A stretch of 64,000 nucleotides of DNA. Origin: JAEUIG01 sp046349775. GTDB lineage: Bacteria; Planctomycetota; Planctomycetia; Planctomycetales; Planctomycetaceae. The stretch is taken from the NCBI GenBank assembly GCA_046349775.1, contig JAXMBS010000008.1, positions 38,604 through 102,603 of the forward strand, in the 5' to 3' direction. A model generated the notes under the pieces. The model was not told where the DNA came from. It worked only from the letters and a program-made list of their open reading frames with translations, and ran no database searches. Below are positions 45,818 to 55,202 of this stretch, one piece after another (the first letter of the stretch is position 1; every line of letters begins with the position of its first letter). Position numbers and translations under genes: made by a program.

Positions 45818-45986
45818 GGTTCGTCCTGTTGTCAGTTTCACCGCGGAGGCCGCAGAGTGCGCAGAAGCTGTGGAATCGGGACATTTGATCCGCAGACCCG
45901 CAGCCTCTACGCGTTCACAGTGTCCTCTGCGGTGAAAGCTGCGCCGCAAGATGCAATCTGGAGTGTCGACCGATAAACTTCCGAGG

Positions 45987-47099
45987 ATGAGCGAGCTTTT
46001 TTCGATAACGCCCGAATTGCGCGACAGCCGGTTCATGAAGGCCGCCCGGTGCGAGCCGACTGACGTCACGCCCGTCTGGATTATGCGTCAGGCCGGCCGG
46101 TACATGCCAGAGTACATGGCGGTCCGGAGCCAGGTGACGTTTCTGGAACTGTGCAAGCGGCCGGACCTGGCGGCCGAGGTGACGGTCGTCGCCCAGCGTG
46201 TGCTGGGAGTCGATGCGGCGATTCTGTTCGCCGATCTGCTGCCGATTCTCGAACCGATGGGGTTTGAGCTGGAGTATCAGCCGGATGAAGGGCCGGTCAT
46301 CCACAATCCGCTGTCAAAGGATGGGAACGTCGATCGCGTGCGGGCGATTGCAGACCTCGGTTCGCTGGAGTTTGTGTTCGACACTGTCAAGCTGGTGCGG
46401 AAGGAATTGCCGGCTGACATTCCGCTGCTGGGATTCGCCGGGGCACCGTTCACGCTGGCATCGTATGCGATCGAAGGGGGCGGCTCGCGGAACTACGTGC
46501 ACACAAAGAAGCTGATGTACGGCGACCGCGGGGCGTGGGACGCGCTGATGGGGAGGCTGGTCGACACCGTGGCCGCATATCTCATTCGGCAGATTGAATC
46601 GGGCTGTCAGGCGGTGCAGGTGTTCGATAGCTGGGTCGGTTGCCTGTGCCCGTCAGACTATCGCGAGTATGTGCTGCCGCATACACGGAGACTGTTCGGC
46701 CTGTTGCCGGCGGATGTGCCGACGATTCATTTCCTCACCGGGAACCCGGCGCTGCTGTCGCTGCAGGCGGAGGCGGGGGGGACGGTGATCGGGCTGGATT
46801 GGCGGTGCGATCTGGCGGAATCGCGGCAGCTAATGGGACCGCAGCGGGCGGTGCAGGGGAATCTCGATCCGGTGACGCTGATGGCAGAGCCGGCTGTGCT
46901 CAAGCAGAAAGCGGAGGCGGTGCTGGCGGCGGGATCCACGGCAACGCGGGACAAACCAGCAGTGGCACCCAGTGGGCCGGGGGATTCAGTAACCCGGCAT
47001 CGAGCGCCCGGCCACATCTTCAACCTCGGTCACGGCGTGCTGCCGGGGACGCCGGTGGAGAATGTGAAACGGCTGGTGGAGTGGGTGCACGGTTGGTGA
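45987..47099 (+). CDS. hemE: Uroporphyrinogen decarboxylase with an extra segment
   Basis: A 370-residue enzyme that removes four carboxyls from uroporphyrinogen III in haem synthesis. ATG 45987 gives M-S-E-L-F-S-I-T. Hallmarks are P-V-W-I-M-R-Q-A-G-R-Y-M-P-E-Y near the start, L-L-G-F-A-G-A-P-F-T-L-A-S-Y-A-I-E-G-G, and G-L-D-W-R-C-D-L. The C-terminal element G-H-I-F-N-L-G-H-G-V-L-P-G-T-P is complete. Immediately before it, about 25 residues (roughly 46929-47006) are inserted that are absent in normal HemE (usual length about 345). The insert is Ala/Pro/Ser-rich and in frame, so the enzyme is probably still active. Confidence 0.92.
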   Translation: MSELFSITPELRDSRFMKAARCEPTDVTPVWIMRQAGRYMPEYMAVRSQVTFLELCKRPDLAAEVTVVAQRVLGVDAAILFADLLPILEPMGFELEYQPDEGPVIHNPLSKDGNVDRVRAIADLGSLEFVFDTVKLVRKELPADIPLLGFAGAPFTLASYAIEGGGSRNYVHTKKLMYGDRGAWDALMGRLVDTVAAYLIRQIESGCQAVQVFDSWVGCLCPSDYREYVLPHTRRLFGLLPADVPTIHFLTGNPALLSLQAEAGGTVIGLDWRCDLAESRQLMGPQRAVQGNLDPVTLMAEPAVLKQKAEAVLAAGSTATRDKPAVAPSGPGDSVTRHRAPGHIFNLGHGVLPGTPVENVKRLVEWVHGW

Positions 47100-47135
47100 G
47101 TGACGGAATTTCGAAATGCTGATGTCGCGATCGCG

Positions 47136-48882
47136 TCATTTCTTGCTGTTGGGTCCGCGCATGAGTTCGCGTGCCTGTGTATGCAATGTTGGCAGGTCGC
47201 CGTGGGCGATGAGCTTGCCGTCCGGTCCGATCAGCCACGCGTAGGGCATCCGGCGGATGGCGAAGTCCTGAAAGAGCTGGCTAGGGTACGTCTCGGTGTC
47301 GATGTCGTCTTCCAGCGGTTGGTCGATGCAGATGGGAATCTTTGGATCGGTCTTGAGCCGGTTCGCCAGCTCGCTGCGAACGGTGTCCGGTTCGACTCCG
47401 GCTCCGTGAACGCCGATCACGACGAGTCGGTCATCGGCACTTTGATTTTCGTGGATTGATTGCAGCCAGGGAACGTACGCCCAGCAGGGGCCGCAGCTGA
47501 TGTGCCAGAAGTCGAGCAGGACGTACTTGCCGGAGAGTTGCTGCCAGGTCAGGGGCTCGGTATTGAGCCATGTCGATTTGGGGAAGTCCGGCGCGGCGGA
47601 ACCGATGAGTGCCTCGAGCGCGGCCTGCTCGGCCTGATCGGAGGCCTGAGACTCGCGTGCCTTGGCAATGAGCGCGGACCATTCTCCCGGCGTGCGGTGG
47701 CTGTCCTGTTTGTAAGCGCAGCGGGGGATTGTGTGTGGCGTCGTAGACGTCGGGCGCCCTCGTCGATTTCGAGTGCGAAGAGCGTTTCGTCGAGCGGCTG
47801 GTTCACCTCAAACCGGTCCACCGTACTGACTACGTGTTGTTCTCCAGTGGGTCTTGACGATCCTCCAGCATGCGTATGGTTCTCCTGTCGGAACGGGAAC
47901 CAGCGTCCGGGCAGGACTTCACGCCAATCGCCGAGCGTAATGGTCCATGGACAGGGTCAAACTCGGCGATATGTTCCCAGTAGAGAGTCGAGATTTTTCC
48001 GCATGGCGGCCTGAAACGCCCGCGTTCCTCTGTCGAGAAGTGTTTGCAGCGCCTGTTGTGCCTCCTGGTCAGTGGCGACGTCGATACCACGCTGTGCAAG
48101 AGCGTCTTGCATCACCGGCAGTGCGAGTTTGCCCCACACGAGTCCCCACGACCCGATCTGCAAGCGCCACGGAGCCGTCCGGAGGACTTGTCCACGTACA
48201 GTCGCCCCCAGCTGCCGAGGGTTCTGCGGGTGAAAGTTCGCATTCGACCCCATCAAACGTGACGGAGCTGTGCAGCGTTCCAGATCGGATCTCGTCGTTC
48301 CGGACCTGGGCACGCTGTGCCGCCAATTGCCGAACGGCATTCGCATCGACCTGCAGGGCGCAGGAAGTGGCTGGCCGTTTGTGCCCAGGGAAGCCGAACT
48401 GAAGAAACTGTTGATCGTGTTCGGTGGTTGCGGAAGCAACGAGAATCCGTTTTGGCGGGAACCCCATTCTCTGCTGAGCCGCGGCCTTGCAGGCCGTTCC
48501 AGACAGCAATGTCCCGGAGGCAATCGGGTGAGTCAAAGCGATACGCCAGCCGCTTCCGATCCCAGGCGAGCGTCAAAGTGGACGTACTGGCGGATTTAAA
48601 GTTCTCACGCTCGCGAGCGACGTTTTCAGGAATTTCGTCGGTGACTTCGACACCAATATCCCGAAGCTCTTTGACGAATCGTTTCTTGTTGAGTTCGACG
48701 GTTTCCGGAGGACGGGTGACGCGAATCGTGGCGTCGATCTGCGCACTGTCCAAGCTATAAATCCACTCGGTCGCGTTAAGAGCGTTGAGAATCCGCTCGC
48801 TGGCCTTCCTGGGGGCGTCGGCGCCTTGAATAGCTGTGCAATGGATCAGAAAACGAGCCAGGCGGCACAAAGTCGCACGCAC
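47136..48882 (-). pseudogene. TlpA-type thiol-disulfide oxidoreductase with large N-terminal domain, frame broken
   Basis: The C-terminal part (about 47136-47700) is a periplasmic thioredoxin-like domain. It reads W-L-N-T-E-P-L-T-W-Q-Q-L, then K-Y-V-L-L-D-F-W-H-I-S-C-G-P-C-W with an intact C-G-P-C site at about 47485-47510, and ends P-Y-A-W-L-I-G-P-D-G-K-L-I. Upstream, the N-terminal domain starts near GTG 48882 (R-K-A-S-E-R-I-L-N-A-L-N-A-T-E-W-I-Y). It is readable to about 48520, then passes through several frames (M-D-R-F-E-V-N-Q-P-L-D-E-T-L-F near 47821 is another piece). At least four indels separate the pieces. If intact it would be about 580 residues, the size of a common planctomycete TlpA-like protein. 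Confidence 0.6.
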
Positions 48883-48933
48883 ATCTGCAGTACCTCGAAC
48901 AGTGACTCGACGACCGCAATGGACAGTCGAGGA

Positions 48934-50035
48934 TTACGTCGAGCGATGTCGCGATGTTGGAAGAATCTCGAACGAAACAGCCCGGCTGCCTCGAAAAGCA
49001 GCTGGGCTCGGGATGGTTCGGTAGGACCTGCGGTCGAGCGTGCGGCACGACCGGGAGACCGGCCGCAGATCCAGCCTCGAAGGCCGGGCTCGGATCGGGA
49101 CAGCTGGCACTGTAAGCAGTTGGCGGATCATCATGATGGCCGCCGGGCCGACGAGCACCACGAAGATGCCGGGGAAGATGAACAGCACCAGCGGGAAGAT
49201 CATCTTCACCGCCGTCTGAGCGGCCTTCTCTTCGGCGAGCTGCGAACGTTTAATCCGCATGCTGTCGGACTGGACGCGGAGCCGCCTGCGACGGACGAGC
49301 CGAAGCGGTCGGCCTGGATCAGAATGGCAACGAGAGCTTTCATGTCATCGACGCCGGTGCGAATGCCGAGATCGTGGAGCACTTCGCGGCGGGGGCGGCC
49401 CATCTGCAGCTGGAGGTTGGCGAGGTTGAGTTCCTGGCAAACGTCGGTGGCGGAATCCGCGAGTTCTTCCGCCACGCGCGCATGGCGGCATCGAGCCCCA
49501 GTTCGGCTTCGACGCACACGACCAGGAGGTCGAGGGCGTCGGGGAGTGAGAGGAATACGCGGTCCATCCGCTGCTTGCGGAGGATGCGGACGATGATTTC
49601 CGGGAGATAGAACCCGAGGCCGCCGCCGACAACGAGGGAGGCCAAGCCGTTATAGTTCATGCCGTACTTGAAGGCGCCGAAGCCGCCGCCGAACGTCACT
49701 CCGGCCAGGAGGCATCCGAGCTTGATCGCCAGGAAGAACACCGGCGCATTGGGCGAGTTGTAGCCGGCGTTGGAGAGACGGACCTTGAGGGCGTTCTCTT
49801 CGAGTTCCGTTTTCGGTTGCAGGACCTTGGAGAGCGCCGGGGCGGCCTTCTTGAAGGCGCTGCTGACGCCAGTGTTGTTCTTGGCCGCGTTCTGCGCCCG
49901 GCGGCTCGGATCCTTCAGCTCGTCGAGGCGTTCGCTGGCGCGATTCTCCTGTTCGCCGAACATGCCGATGATCGCCCACACCGCGATGGTGATTCCGAGG
50001 AAAACGGCGATCGGAACGATGACGGAGAGAGACAT
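48934..50035 (-). CDS. tadC: Tad secretion inner-membrane protein TadC (frame shifts at about 49.48 and 49.29 kb)
   Basis: A type II secretion F-domain protein of the Tad pilus system. From ATG 50035 it has a first helix (V-P-I-A-V-F-L-G-I-T-I-A-V-W-A-I), two more at about 49640-49740, and then L-P-D-A-L-D-L-L-V-V-C-V-E-A-E-L-G-L-D-A-A. The sequence continues in a second frame (E-E-L-A-D-S-A-T-D-V-C-Q-E-L-N-L, 49300-49480) and a third. The third frame holds the last helix, F-P-L-V-L-F-I-F-P-G-I-F-V-V-L-V-G-P-A. The true end is near 49110; residues after that helix are probably not native. TadB and CpaF next door are intact, so sequencing indels are the simpler explanation. Confidence 0.7.
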
Positions 50036-50105
50036 CGGTAGGGACTAGCGAATAGGGAATAGGAAATAGTCGCTGACTGCTGAAAGCTGATGGCTGACAG
50101 CTACG

Positions 50106-51074
50106 TCACACCTTGATGGCGATGATTTTCTTGATGCAAACGGCGCCGAGGACCTGCAGGACAGCAGCGACGGCGACCATCTGACGGCCGATTTCGTCCG
50201 TGAACAGCAGCATCACGTACTCGGCGTTCAGGTGCCAGACGGCGAAGAACAGACCGATCGGCAAGGCCATGAGCACGATACCGCTGATACGGCCTTCACC
50301 GGTGAGGGCCTGGACCTGCCCCTGGATGCGGAAGCGTTCGCGGACGATGTGTCCGATTTTGTCGAGGATTTCGGCGAGGTCACCCCCGGCCTGTCGCTGG
50401 ATGGAGACGGCGGTGCAGAAGAACTGGAAGTCCATGTTGGGCATCCGGCGATACATGCTTTTCAGCGCCTGTTCGATGGGGATGCCGAGGTTCTGCTCTT
50501 CGAACGCCATGCCGAATTCCTTGGCGACGGGATCGGGCATTTCCGAGACGACCAGGTTGAGGCCGGAGGCGAGCGAGTGACCGGAGCGGAGGGCGCGGGC
50601 GATCAGCTCCATGGCGTCGGGCAACTGCTGCGCGAACTTTCGAAAGCGGCGCTTGCGGCGCCAGAACATCCACATCAGGGGCATGACGCCAAAGCACAGC
50701 GCGAAGACCGGATACAGCGGCATCGGCGTGCGCGACGCGAAGGCGACGAAGACGCCGACGGCGGCGGCAACGGCCGAGATCATGAAGAAGACTTCAGGCT
50801 TCATCGGGGAATCAGCCTGGATGAAGAGCAGGCGAAGGTTGTCGAACCGCTCGAAGACCTTGCTGGCGACGCCTTCGAGTCCCTGCAGGCCTTCCTTGAG
50901 CAGGGCGTCCTTGGTGACCTGGTTTTGTTCGCGGGGTGCGGCCTTCTTGCCGGCGAGGACGTCGAGACGGTCCTCGACGGCGCCCCCGTCCTTGCTGCGG
51001 AACAGCAGGGCGATGGCGGCGACCATGCCGGTAACGCCGATGAACGCTGCGAGTGAAACGACGGTGGGATTCAT
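50106..51074 (-). CDS. tadB: Tad secretion inner-membrane protein TadB
   Basis: A 322-residue F-domain protein. It has a short N-terminal helix and a soluble part. Two helices follow near residues 95-130, then the conserved cytoplasmic domain with L-P-D-A-M-E-L-I-A-R-A-L-R-S-G-H-S-L and F-C-T-A-V-S-I-Q-R-Q-A-G-G-D-L-A-E-I-L. Two further helices end the protein. It forms the platform on which the CpaF ATPase acts to assemble Flp pili. It sits between cpaF and tadC in the usual gene order, with 115- and 70-base spacers. Confidence 0.88.
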   Translation of the reverse strand: MNPTVVSLAAFIGVTGMVAAIALLFRSKDGGAVEDRLDVLAGKKAAPREQNQVTKDALLKEGLQGLEGVASKVFERFDNLRLLFIQADSPMKPEVFFMISAVAAAVGVFVAFASRTPMPLYPVFALCFGVMPLMWMFWRRKRRFRKFAQQLPDAMELIARALRSGHSLASGLNLVVSEMPDPVAKEFGMAFEEQNLGIPIEQALKSMYRRMPNMDFQFFCTAVSIQRQAGGDLAEILDKIGHIVRERFRIQGQVQALTGEGRISGIVLMALPIGLFFAVWHLNAEYVMLLFTDEIGRQMVAVAAVLQVLGAVCIKKIIAIKV

Positions 51075-51189
51075 GGGCGGCTGAAGCCGTGTGTCTGGTG
51101 GTCTGGTCGCTGGTAATTCTCGTCGGGTGAGTGGTGAGCGGTGAAGCGCCTTCGTTCAGCGATCAACACTCACCAGACACCCGTTTCAA

Positions 51190-52512
51190 TCAGTGGCCGA
51201 GGCGGCGAGCTCCGAAGAGATTGGCGGGGAGCCGGACGCCGGCTGATTCGAGTCGGTGCATGAACGACGGCCGGACGCCAGTCGATTCGAAGTGACCGAA
51301 TGAACGGCCTTCCTCGTCGATGCCGTCCTGCTTGAAGAGGAAGATGTCCTGCATGATGATTGTGTCCTGCTCCATGTTGAGCACCTCGGTGAGGTGCGTC
51401 ACTTTTCGCGGTCCGCCCTGCAGTCGGCTGGCCTGGATGATGAGGTCCACGGCCGACGAGAACTGGTGACGGATCGCCTTAAGCGGCAGCTCGGCGCCCC
51501 CCATCGTGACCATCGTCTCGATACGGGAGACGGCGTCGCGCGGGTTGTTGGCGTGCACGGTGGTCATCGAACCTTCGTGACCGGTGTTCATGGCCTGGAG
51601 CATGTCGAGCGTTTCGGCGCCGCGGCATTCGCCGATGATGATGCGGTCGGGCCGCATACGCAGGGCGTTCTTGACGAGGTCGGTCGCCGTGATCTGCCCC
51701 TTGCCTTCGATGTTGGCCGGTCGGGTTTCCAGCCGGAGCACGTGTTCCTGCTGGAGCTGCAATTCGGCCGCGTCTTCAATCGTGACGATGCGCTGATCGT
51801 TCTGAATGAAGCTCGACAGAGTATTGAGCAGCGTCGTTTTACCGGAACCGGTACCGCCGGAGATGATGATGTTGAGTCGCGCCTTGATGGCGCCTTCGAG
51901 GAGCATCACCATTTCGGGGGTGAAGGCGCCGAAGCGGAGCAGGTCTTCCAGGGCCAGCGGCTTGGAGCCGAATTTACGAATCGTGAGGGACGGTCCGTCG
52001 AGCGCCAGCGGCGGAATGATGGCGTTGAGACGGGAGCCGTCCGGCAGCCGGGCATCGACCATCGGCGAGGTTTCATCGACGCGCCGTCCGACGCGGGAGA
52101 CGATGCGGTCGAGGATCTGCAGCAGGTGCTCGTCGTCGCGGAACGTGACCGGCGAGCGGACGATGCGGCCCTTCTTTTCGACGAAGACGTTTTTGGGACC
52201 GTTGATCATGATGTCGGCGACCCCTTCCTCCTTCATCAGGATTTCGAGGGGGCCGAAGCCGAAGGTTTCGTCGAGGACTTCTTCGATCAGCCGCTCGCGT
52301 TCGGAGCGGTTGAGCAGCGGGTTCTCGGTGTCGCACAGGTGTTCGACGACGAGACGGATTTCGCGACGGAGGGTGTCCCCTTCGAGTTCACCCAGGCGCG
52401 ACAGGTCGAGCTTGTCCACGAGCTTGCCGTGGATCAGGCGTTTGAGTTGCTCGAATTCGTCCTTCGACGATTCGACGCGACGATTTCGGGCAGAGGCAGG
52501 AGGGGGGGCCAT
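51190..52512 (-). CDS. cpaF: Tad pilus assembly ATPase CpaF/TadA
   Basis: A 440-residue secretion ATPase from ATG 52512. The N-terminal helical domain is followed by M-I-N-G-P-K-N-V-F-V-E. Walker A is I-S-G-G-T-G-S-G-K-T-T-L-L-N. Then come the Asp box I-V-T-I-E-D-A-A-E-L, Walker B R-P-D-R-I-I-I-G-E-C-R-G, and the His box T-G-H-E-G-S-M-T-T-V-H-A-N. All are as in CpaF/TadA. It drives Flp/Tad pilus extension or retraction. Upstream in-frame residues to 52608 are not convincing. No prepilin, RcpA or TadZ is in the window, so the rest of the locus lies elsewhere. Confidence 0.92.
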   Translation of the reverse strand: MAPPPASARNRRVESSKDEFEQLKRLIHGKLVDKLDLSRLGELEGDTLRREIRLVVEHLCDTENPLLNRSERERLIEEVLDETFGFGPLEILMKEEGVADIMINGPKNVFVEKKGRIVRSPVTFRDDEHLLQILDRIVSRVGRRVDETSPMVDARLPDGSRLNAIIPPLALDGPSLTIRKFGSKPLALEDLLRFGAFTPEMVMLLEGAIKARLNIIISGGTGSGKTTLLNTLSSFIQNDQRIVTIEDAAELQLQQEHVLRLETRPANIEGKGQITATDLVKNALRMRPDRIIIGECRGAETLDMLQAMNTGHEGSMTTVHANNPRDAVSRIETMVTMGGAELPLKAIRHQFSSAVDLIIQASRLQGGPRKVTHLTEVLNMEQDTIIMQDIFLFKQDGIDEEGRSFGHFESTGVRPSFMHRLESAGVRLPANLFGARRLGH

Positions 52513-52750
52513 CGTGATGCTTGCTTCTGGCAAATCGCAGTGGACGGGACATCGCCGAACCGACCGCAGAATGCGGCTGACTCGGTCCGGGTGAGTCACC
52601 GGCGGCACGAGAGTCCGCCGAGTCGCGCCATCGCGCGCATTCCACCCGGTTCGCTCAGGAACGGTAGCTCAGAAAACCGGATGTTGCGGAAAAGAATTGT
52701 GGCGTGATGCGAGAACGCCACGCGGGTCGTGAGACCGGATCGAGGGGTTA

Positions 52751-52786
52751 TGACGCAAAGGCGCAAAGTCGCAGAGACGCACAGAG
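52751..52786. repeat. Dispersed acgcaaaggcgcaaag repeat, single arm
   Basis: The motif at 52751-52786 shares gcaaagtcgcagagac with the arm at 533-548. It lies upstream of cpaF in a 412-base gap that also contains the hairpin at 52866. Confidence 0.45.
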
Positions 52787-52865
52787 TAGGGATCAAACCG
52801 GTCGTGGGTCATCTGCCGCAGAAGCGCCTGAGCGAAGTCTCTGCTGCTGTAGCTCGCAACGTGAA

Positions 52866-52896
52866 GCAGCCCGGCTCCTGGGAGGAGCCGGGCTGC
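52866..52896 (-). terminator. Strong 14-bp hairpin downstream of the lipocalin-like gene
   Basis: gcagcccggctcct-ggg-aggagccgggctgc is a perfect 14-base stem with a 3-base loop, beginning 29 bases after the stop of the gene ending at 52925. It is not followed by a run of T on either strand, so it may be a factor-assisted terminator or an mRNA-stabilising structure. It lies between that gene and cpaF, both read leftward. Confidence 0.6.
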
Positions 52897-52924
52897 GGTT
52901 GAACAGTGCGGTCGGGAGTGGCCA

Positions 52925-53434
52925 CTAGTTCCGGGCGACCTCAGTCTTGGCTTCCCAGCGGGACTGGTCTTCTTCATTGGGCTTCTGGAGCAGCAAATGG
53001 GAGCTGGTGGCTTCAACGATCTGGTATTCAAGGGTGCTGCCCCAGTCTCGCACGAGGCGGGCGACCTTCTCCGGCGGCGAGCCCCCCTTCACCGTGTGCT
53101 TCATCACGCCGTTTTCGATCGTCCAGACGAGGTCGAGTGTCAGCGACTTGCCGTAACGGAGAGAGCCGAGCCTGTTGAGCGTGACATCCAGACGGGCCGT
53201 TCCGTCGGAGTAGTTGGTCAGTTCCTGCGTGCCGAAGGCCTTGGTGGTCCAGGTGCCAAGAACCTGCTTGCGGAGGCCCTTGTCGCGGGCTGAGGGTTCG
53301 CCGGCCGAGCAGAGGCTGGCAGAGATCAGAAGGACGGTGGCGGCGGCCGTCAGGGAGCGGGTTACGGCCGCGGAGCGGAGGAGGCGGCTGGTATTCAAGG
53401 CAGGCGTCCGTGCGGTGGAGTGCGTGGTGTTCAT
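52925..53434 (-). CDS. Secreted lipocalin-like hypothetical protein
   Basis: A 169-residue protein from ATG 53434. The long N-region and hydrophobic stretch (L-T-A-A-A-T-V-L-L-I-S-A-S-L-C-S-A-G) make a signal peptide cut near S-A-G-E-P. The mature part (about 120 residues) is rich in beta strands: V-L-G-T-W-T-T, Y-S-D-G-T-A-R-L-D-V-T-L, L-D-L-V-W-T-I-E-N-G-V-M-K. It ends Y-Q-I-V-E-A-T-S-S-H-L-L-L. The G-x-W at the start and strand spacing fit lipocalin-like domains, but this is only a fold impression. No enzyme motif is seen. Confidence 0.55.
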   Translation of the reverse strand: MNTTHSTARTPALNTSRLLRSAAVTRSLTAAATVLLISASLCSAGEPSARDKGLRKQVLGTWTTKAFGTQELTNYSDGTARLDVTLNRLGSLRYGKSLTLDLVWTIENGVMKHTVKGGSPPEKVARLVRDWGSTLEYQIVEATSSHLLLQKPNEEDQSRWEAKTEVARN

Positions 53435-53974
53435 CGGTCTGCTCACATGACAGGTTTCAGCGGTCGTAACACTTTCACCAGCGGACGCAGCCTGTCCTTG
53501 TTACGCGAAAGTTTTGTAGGTTCTTGCGCGATTCTGCGGACCGTGTTTAGAAGACGGATCGAGTCAAAGGAGAAAGCGAGTTTGCGATGGCAAGACGTTG
53601 TGGGGCGGGGATCTGTTGGGAGGCTGGCAGTAGGGGCAGGACGAACAGGTGGGGAATAGCGGGGCAAGGGGCGATTCTGACCGTCTGGCGGACGAGCGCG
53701 AACCCTTGAGGGCGTGGTTTTTCTACAGAATCCATAATCTGTGCGCAAGGTCTTAGTGAAACAGGAATTGCGCACGGCTCCCGGTTCCCGGAATGGAGAA
53801 GTGGCGGGGCACCGGGTTTGAGCGTGTACTTTGCGGGACCGCGAGGGCTATAATCTGCAGCGGTGCCGAGCATCGTTGTTGGACCGACGTTAGTTCTTCG
53901 CCACTGAGGAGTTGTGGCGAATCTCCCTCCCTGAAAGCCGTTCGACGCCGCCCGCGGCGAACGCCCTGCCCGAT
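53435..53974. other. Divergent 540-base intergenic region
   Basis: No convincing gene. The promoters of the leftward lipocalin-like gene and of the rightward lipoprotein gene must lie here. An AT-richer patch near 53715-53765 (ttttctacagaatccataatctgtg) is a candidate for the latter, but I do not call specific -35/-10 boxes. Confidence 0.4.
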
Positions 53975-55036
53975 ATGTTCCGGCTCAATCATCGCCGCCT
54001 GGCTGCGGCCCTGGCGCTCACGGCATTCATGTTGGCCACCGGTTGCGTGGAGCGCCCGGAGGTCACGTCGTATACGGTGCAGAATGTCGCTGGCGAACGA
54101 CCGCCGGTGGCGGCCGCGAGGCGTGAACCGGCTGCCGGAGGGCAGGCCTGGTTTTTCAAGCTGCTGGGAAAGCAGCAGACGGTGCAGGCGGCCGCCGATC
54201 CGTTCGCCCAGTTGATGGCGAGCGTACGGTTTGACGCAAGCGGCGCGCCGACGTGGGAAACTCCCGCCGGTTGGAACGAGCGCAAGGAGAGCGGATTGCG
54301 GTTCGCCACGCTGGTGCAGGACGGGAGCGAGCCGCCGCTGGAAATCGCCGTCAGCTCGCTGGCGTCGGACGATCCGGAAGGGGATGCGTACCTGAAATCG
54401 AACATCGACCGTTGGCGCGGTCAGGTGGGGCTGGAGCCGTATGAGGGAGACGACTGGAAACAACGCGCCGAGAAAGCGGGCGAAGTACGCGAAGCCTCCA
54501 CCGCGACGGGCCGGTTTGTGCTCGTGCAACTGAACGGCAAGGACAAAGCCGGTGAAGCTGTCACAATGCTGGCAGCGATCGTGCCACGCCCGGCATCGTC
54601 CGGTTCCGTTGCGCCGACTGCAGCGCCCTTCGCGACTGCGGATGGAGCGACTCCGACATATACGGCGCCTGCGGAGTGGACGTCCGCTCCGCCGCGGCAG
54701 TTTCAGACGGCGCTCTGGAAGGTGTCGCAAGGGGATCAGACACTGGAAGTGAGCCTGAGCCAGTCGGGCGGATCGATGGAAATGAACCTGCAGCGCTGGC
54801 GCACGCAAGTGGGGCCCGATCCGGGGGGCGCGACTGAACCTGCGGCAGAGTCGATCATGGTCGGTGGCGCAGCCGGCACGCGCGTGGAACTGAAGGGAGC
54901 GGAAAAGACAATCGTTGGGGTGATTGTGCCGCAAGGGGGGGCGTCGTGGTTCTTCAAGATGATGGGACCGGCGGTGCTGGTGGAGCAGGAGCGGGGACGG
55001 TTTGACGCATTTGTGGCGTCGGTGAAGTGGCCGTAG
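53975..55036 (+). CDS. Lipoprotein with two copies of one domain
   Basis: A 353-residue protein. From ATG 53975 a signal peptide ends in a lipobox with Cys24 (L-A-T-G-C). The mature part has two similar halves. A domain starts T-P-A-G-W-N-E-R (first copy) and A-P-A-E-W-T-S-A (second). Both contain E-I-A/E-V-S and a D/N-R/Q-W-R-x-Q-V-G motif. F-F-K-L-L-G-K-Q-Q (before the first) corresponds to F-F-K-M-M-G-P-A-V at the end of the second, with A-S-V-R-F / A-S-V-K-W closing each. This looks like an internal duplication. It lies 166 bases before the cytochrome c assembly gene in the same direction and may act with it in the periplasm. Confidence 0.6.
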   Translation: MFRLNHRRLAAALALTAFMLATGCVERPEVTSYTVQNVAGERPPVAAARREPAAGGQAWFFKLLGKQQTVQAAADPFAQLMASVRFDASGAPTWETPAGWNERKESGLRFATLVQDGSEPPLEIAVSSLASDDPEGDAYLKSNIDRWRGQVGLEPYEGDDWKQRAEKAGEVREASTATGRFVLVQLNGKDKAGEAVTMLAAIVPRPASSGSVAPTAAPFATADGATPTYTAPAEWTSAPPRQFQTALWKVSQGDQTLEVSLSQSGGSMEMNLQRWRTQVGPDPGGATEPAAESIMVGGAAGTRVELKGAEKTIVGVIVPQGGASWFFKMMGPAVLVEQERGRFDAFVASVKWP

Positions 55037-55121
55037 GCGAGCAGTCCGCTATCAGCGGTCAGTTGTCAGATAAGCAGCAGCACAGCGGGATGAGTTTCGG
55101 GATGAGCGGGTAAACTTGCTG

Positions 55122-55194
55122 TACCCCTCACCCCGACCCACTCCCCCGACTCAGACACAGCGTGAGAACAGCGCGGAACGCGGGGGGAGAGGGA
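55122..55194. repeat. Dispersed hairpin repeat (acccctcaccccgacc type), copy 2
   Basis: acccctcaccccgaccc (55123-55139) and what follows match copy 1 at 44730 over 31 bases with one difference. The right part, ggggggagaggg, is the inverted partner of the ccc-rich left part. It ends just before the resB-type start, so it may influence expression of that gene. It also creates a false upstream extension of its reading frame. Confidence 0.6.
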
Positions 55195-55202
55195 GATTCG
55201 GT

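Noticed and set aside
55116..55202. An N-terminal extension of ResB
   Set aside because: It is the translation of the dispersed hairpin repeat at 55122.
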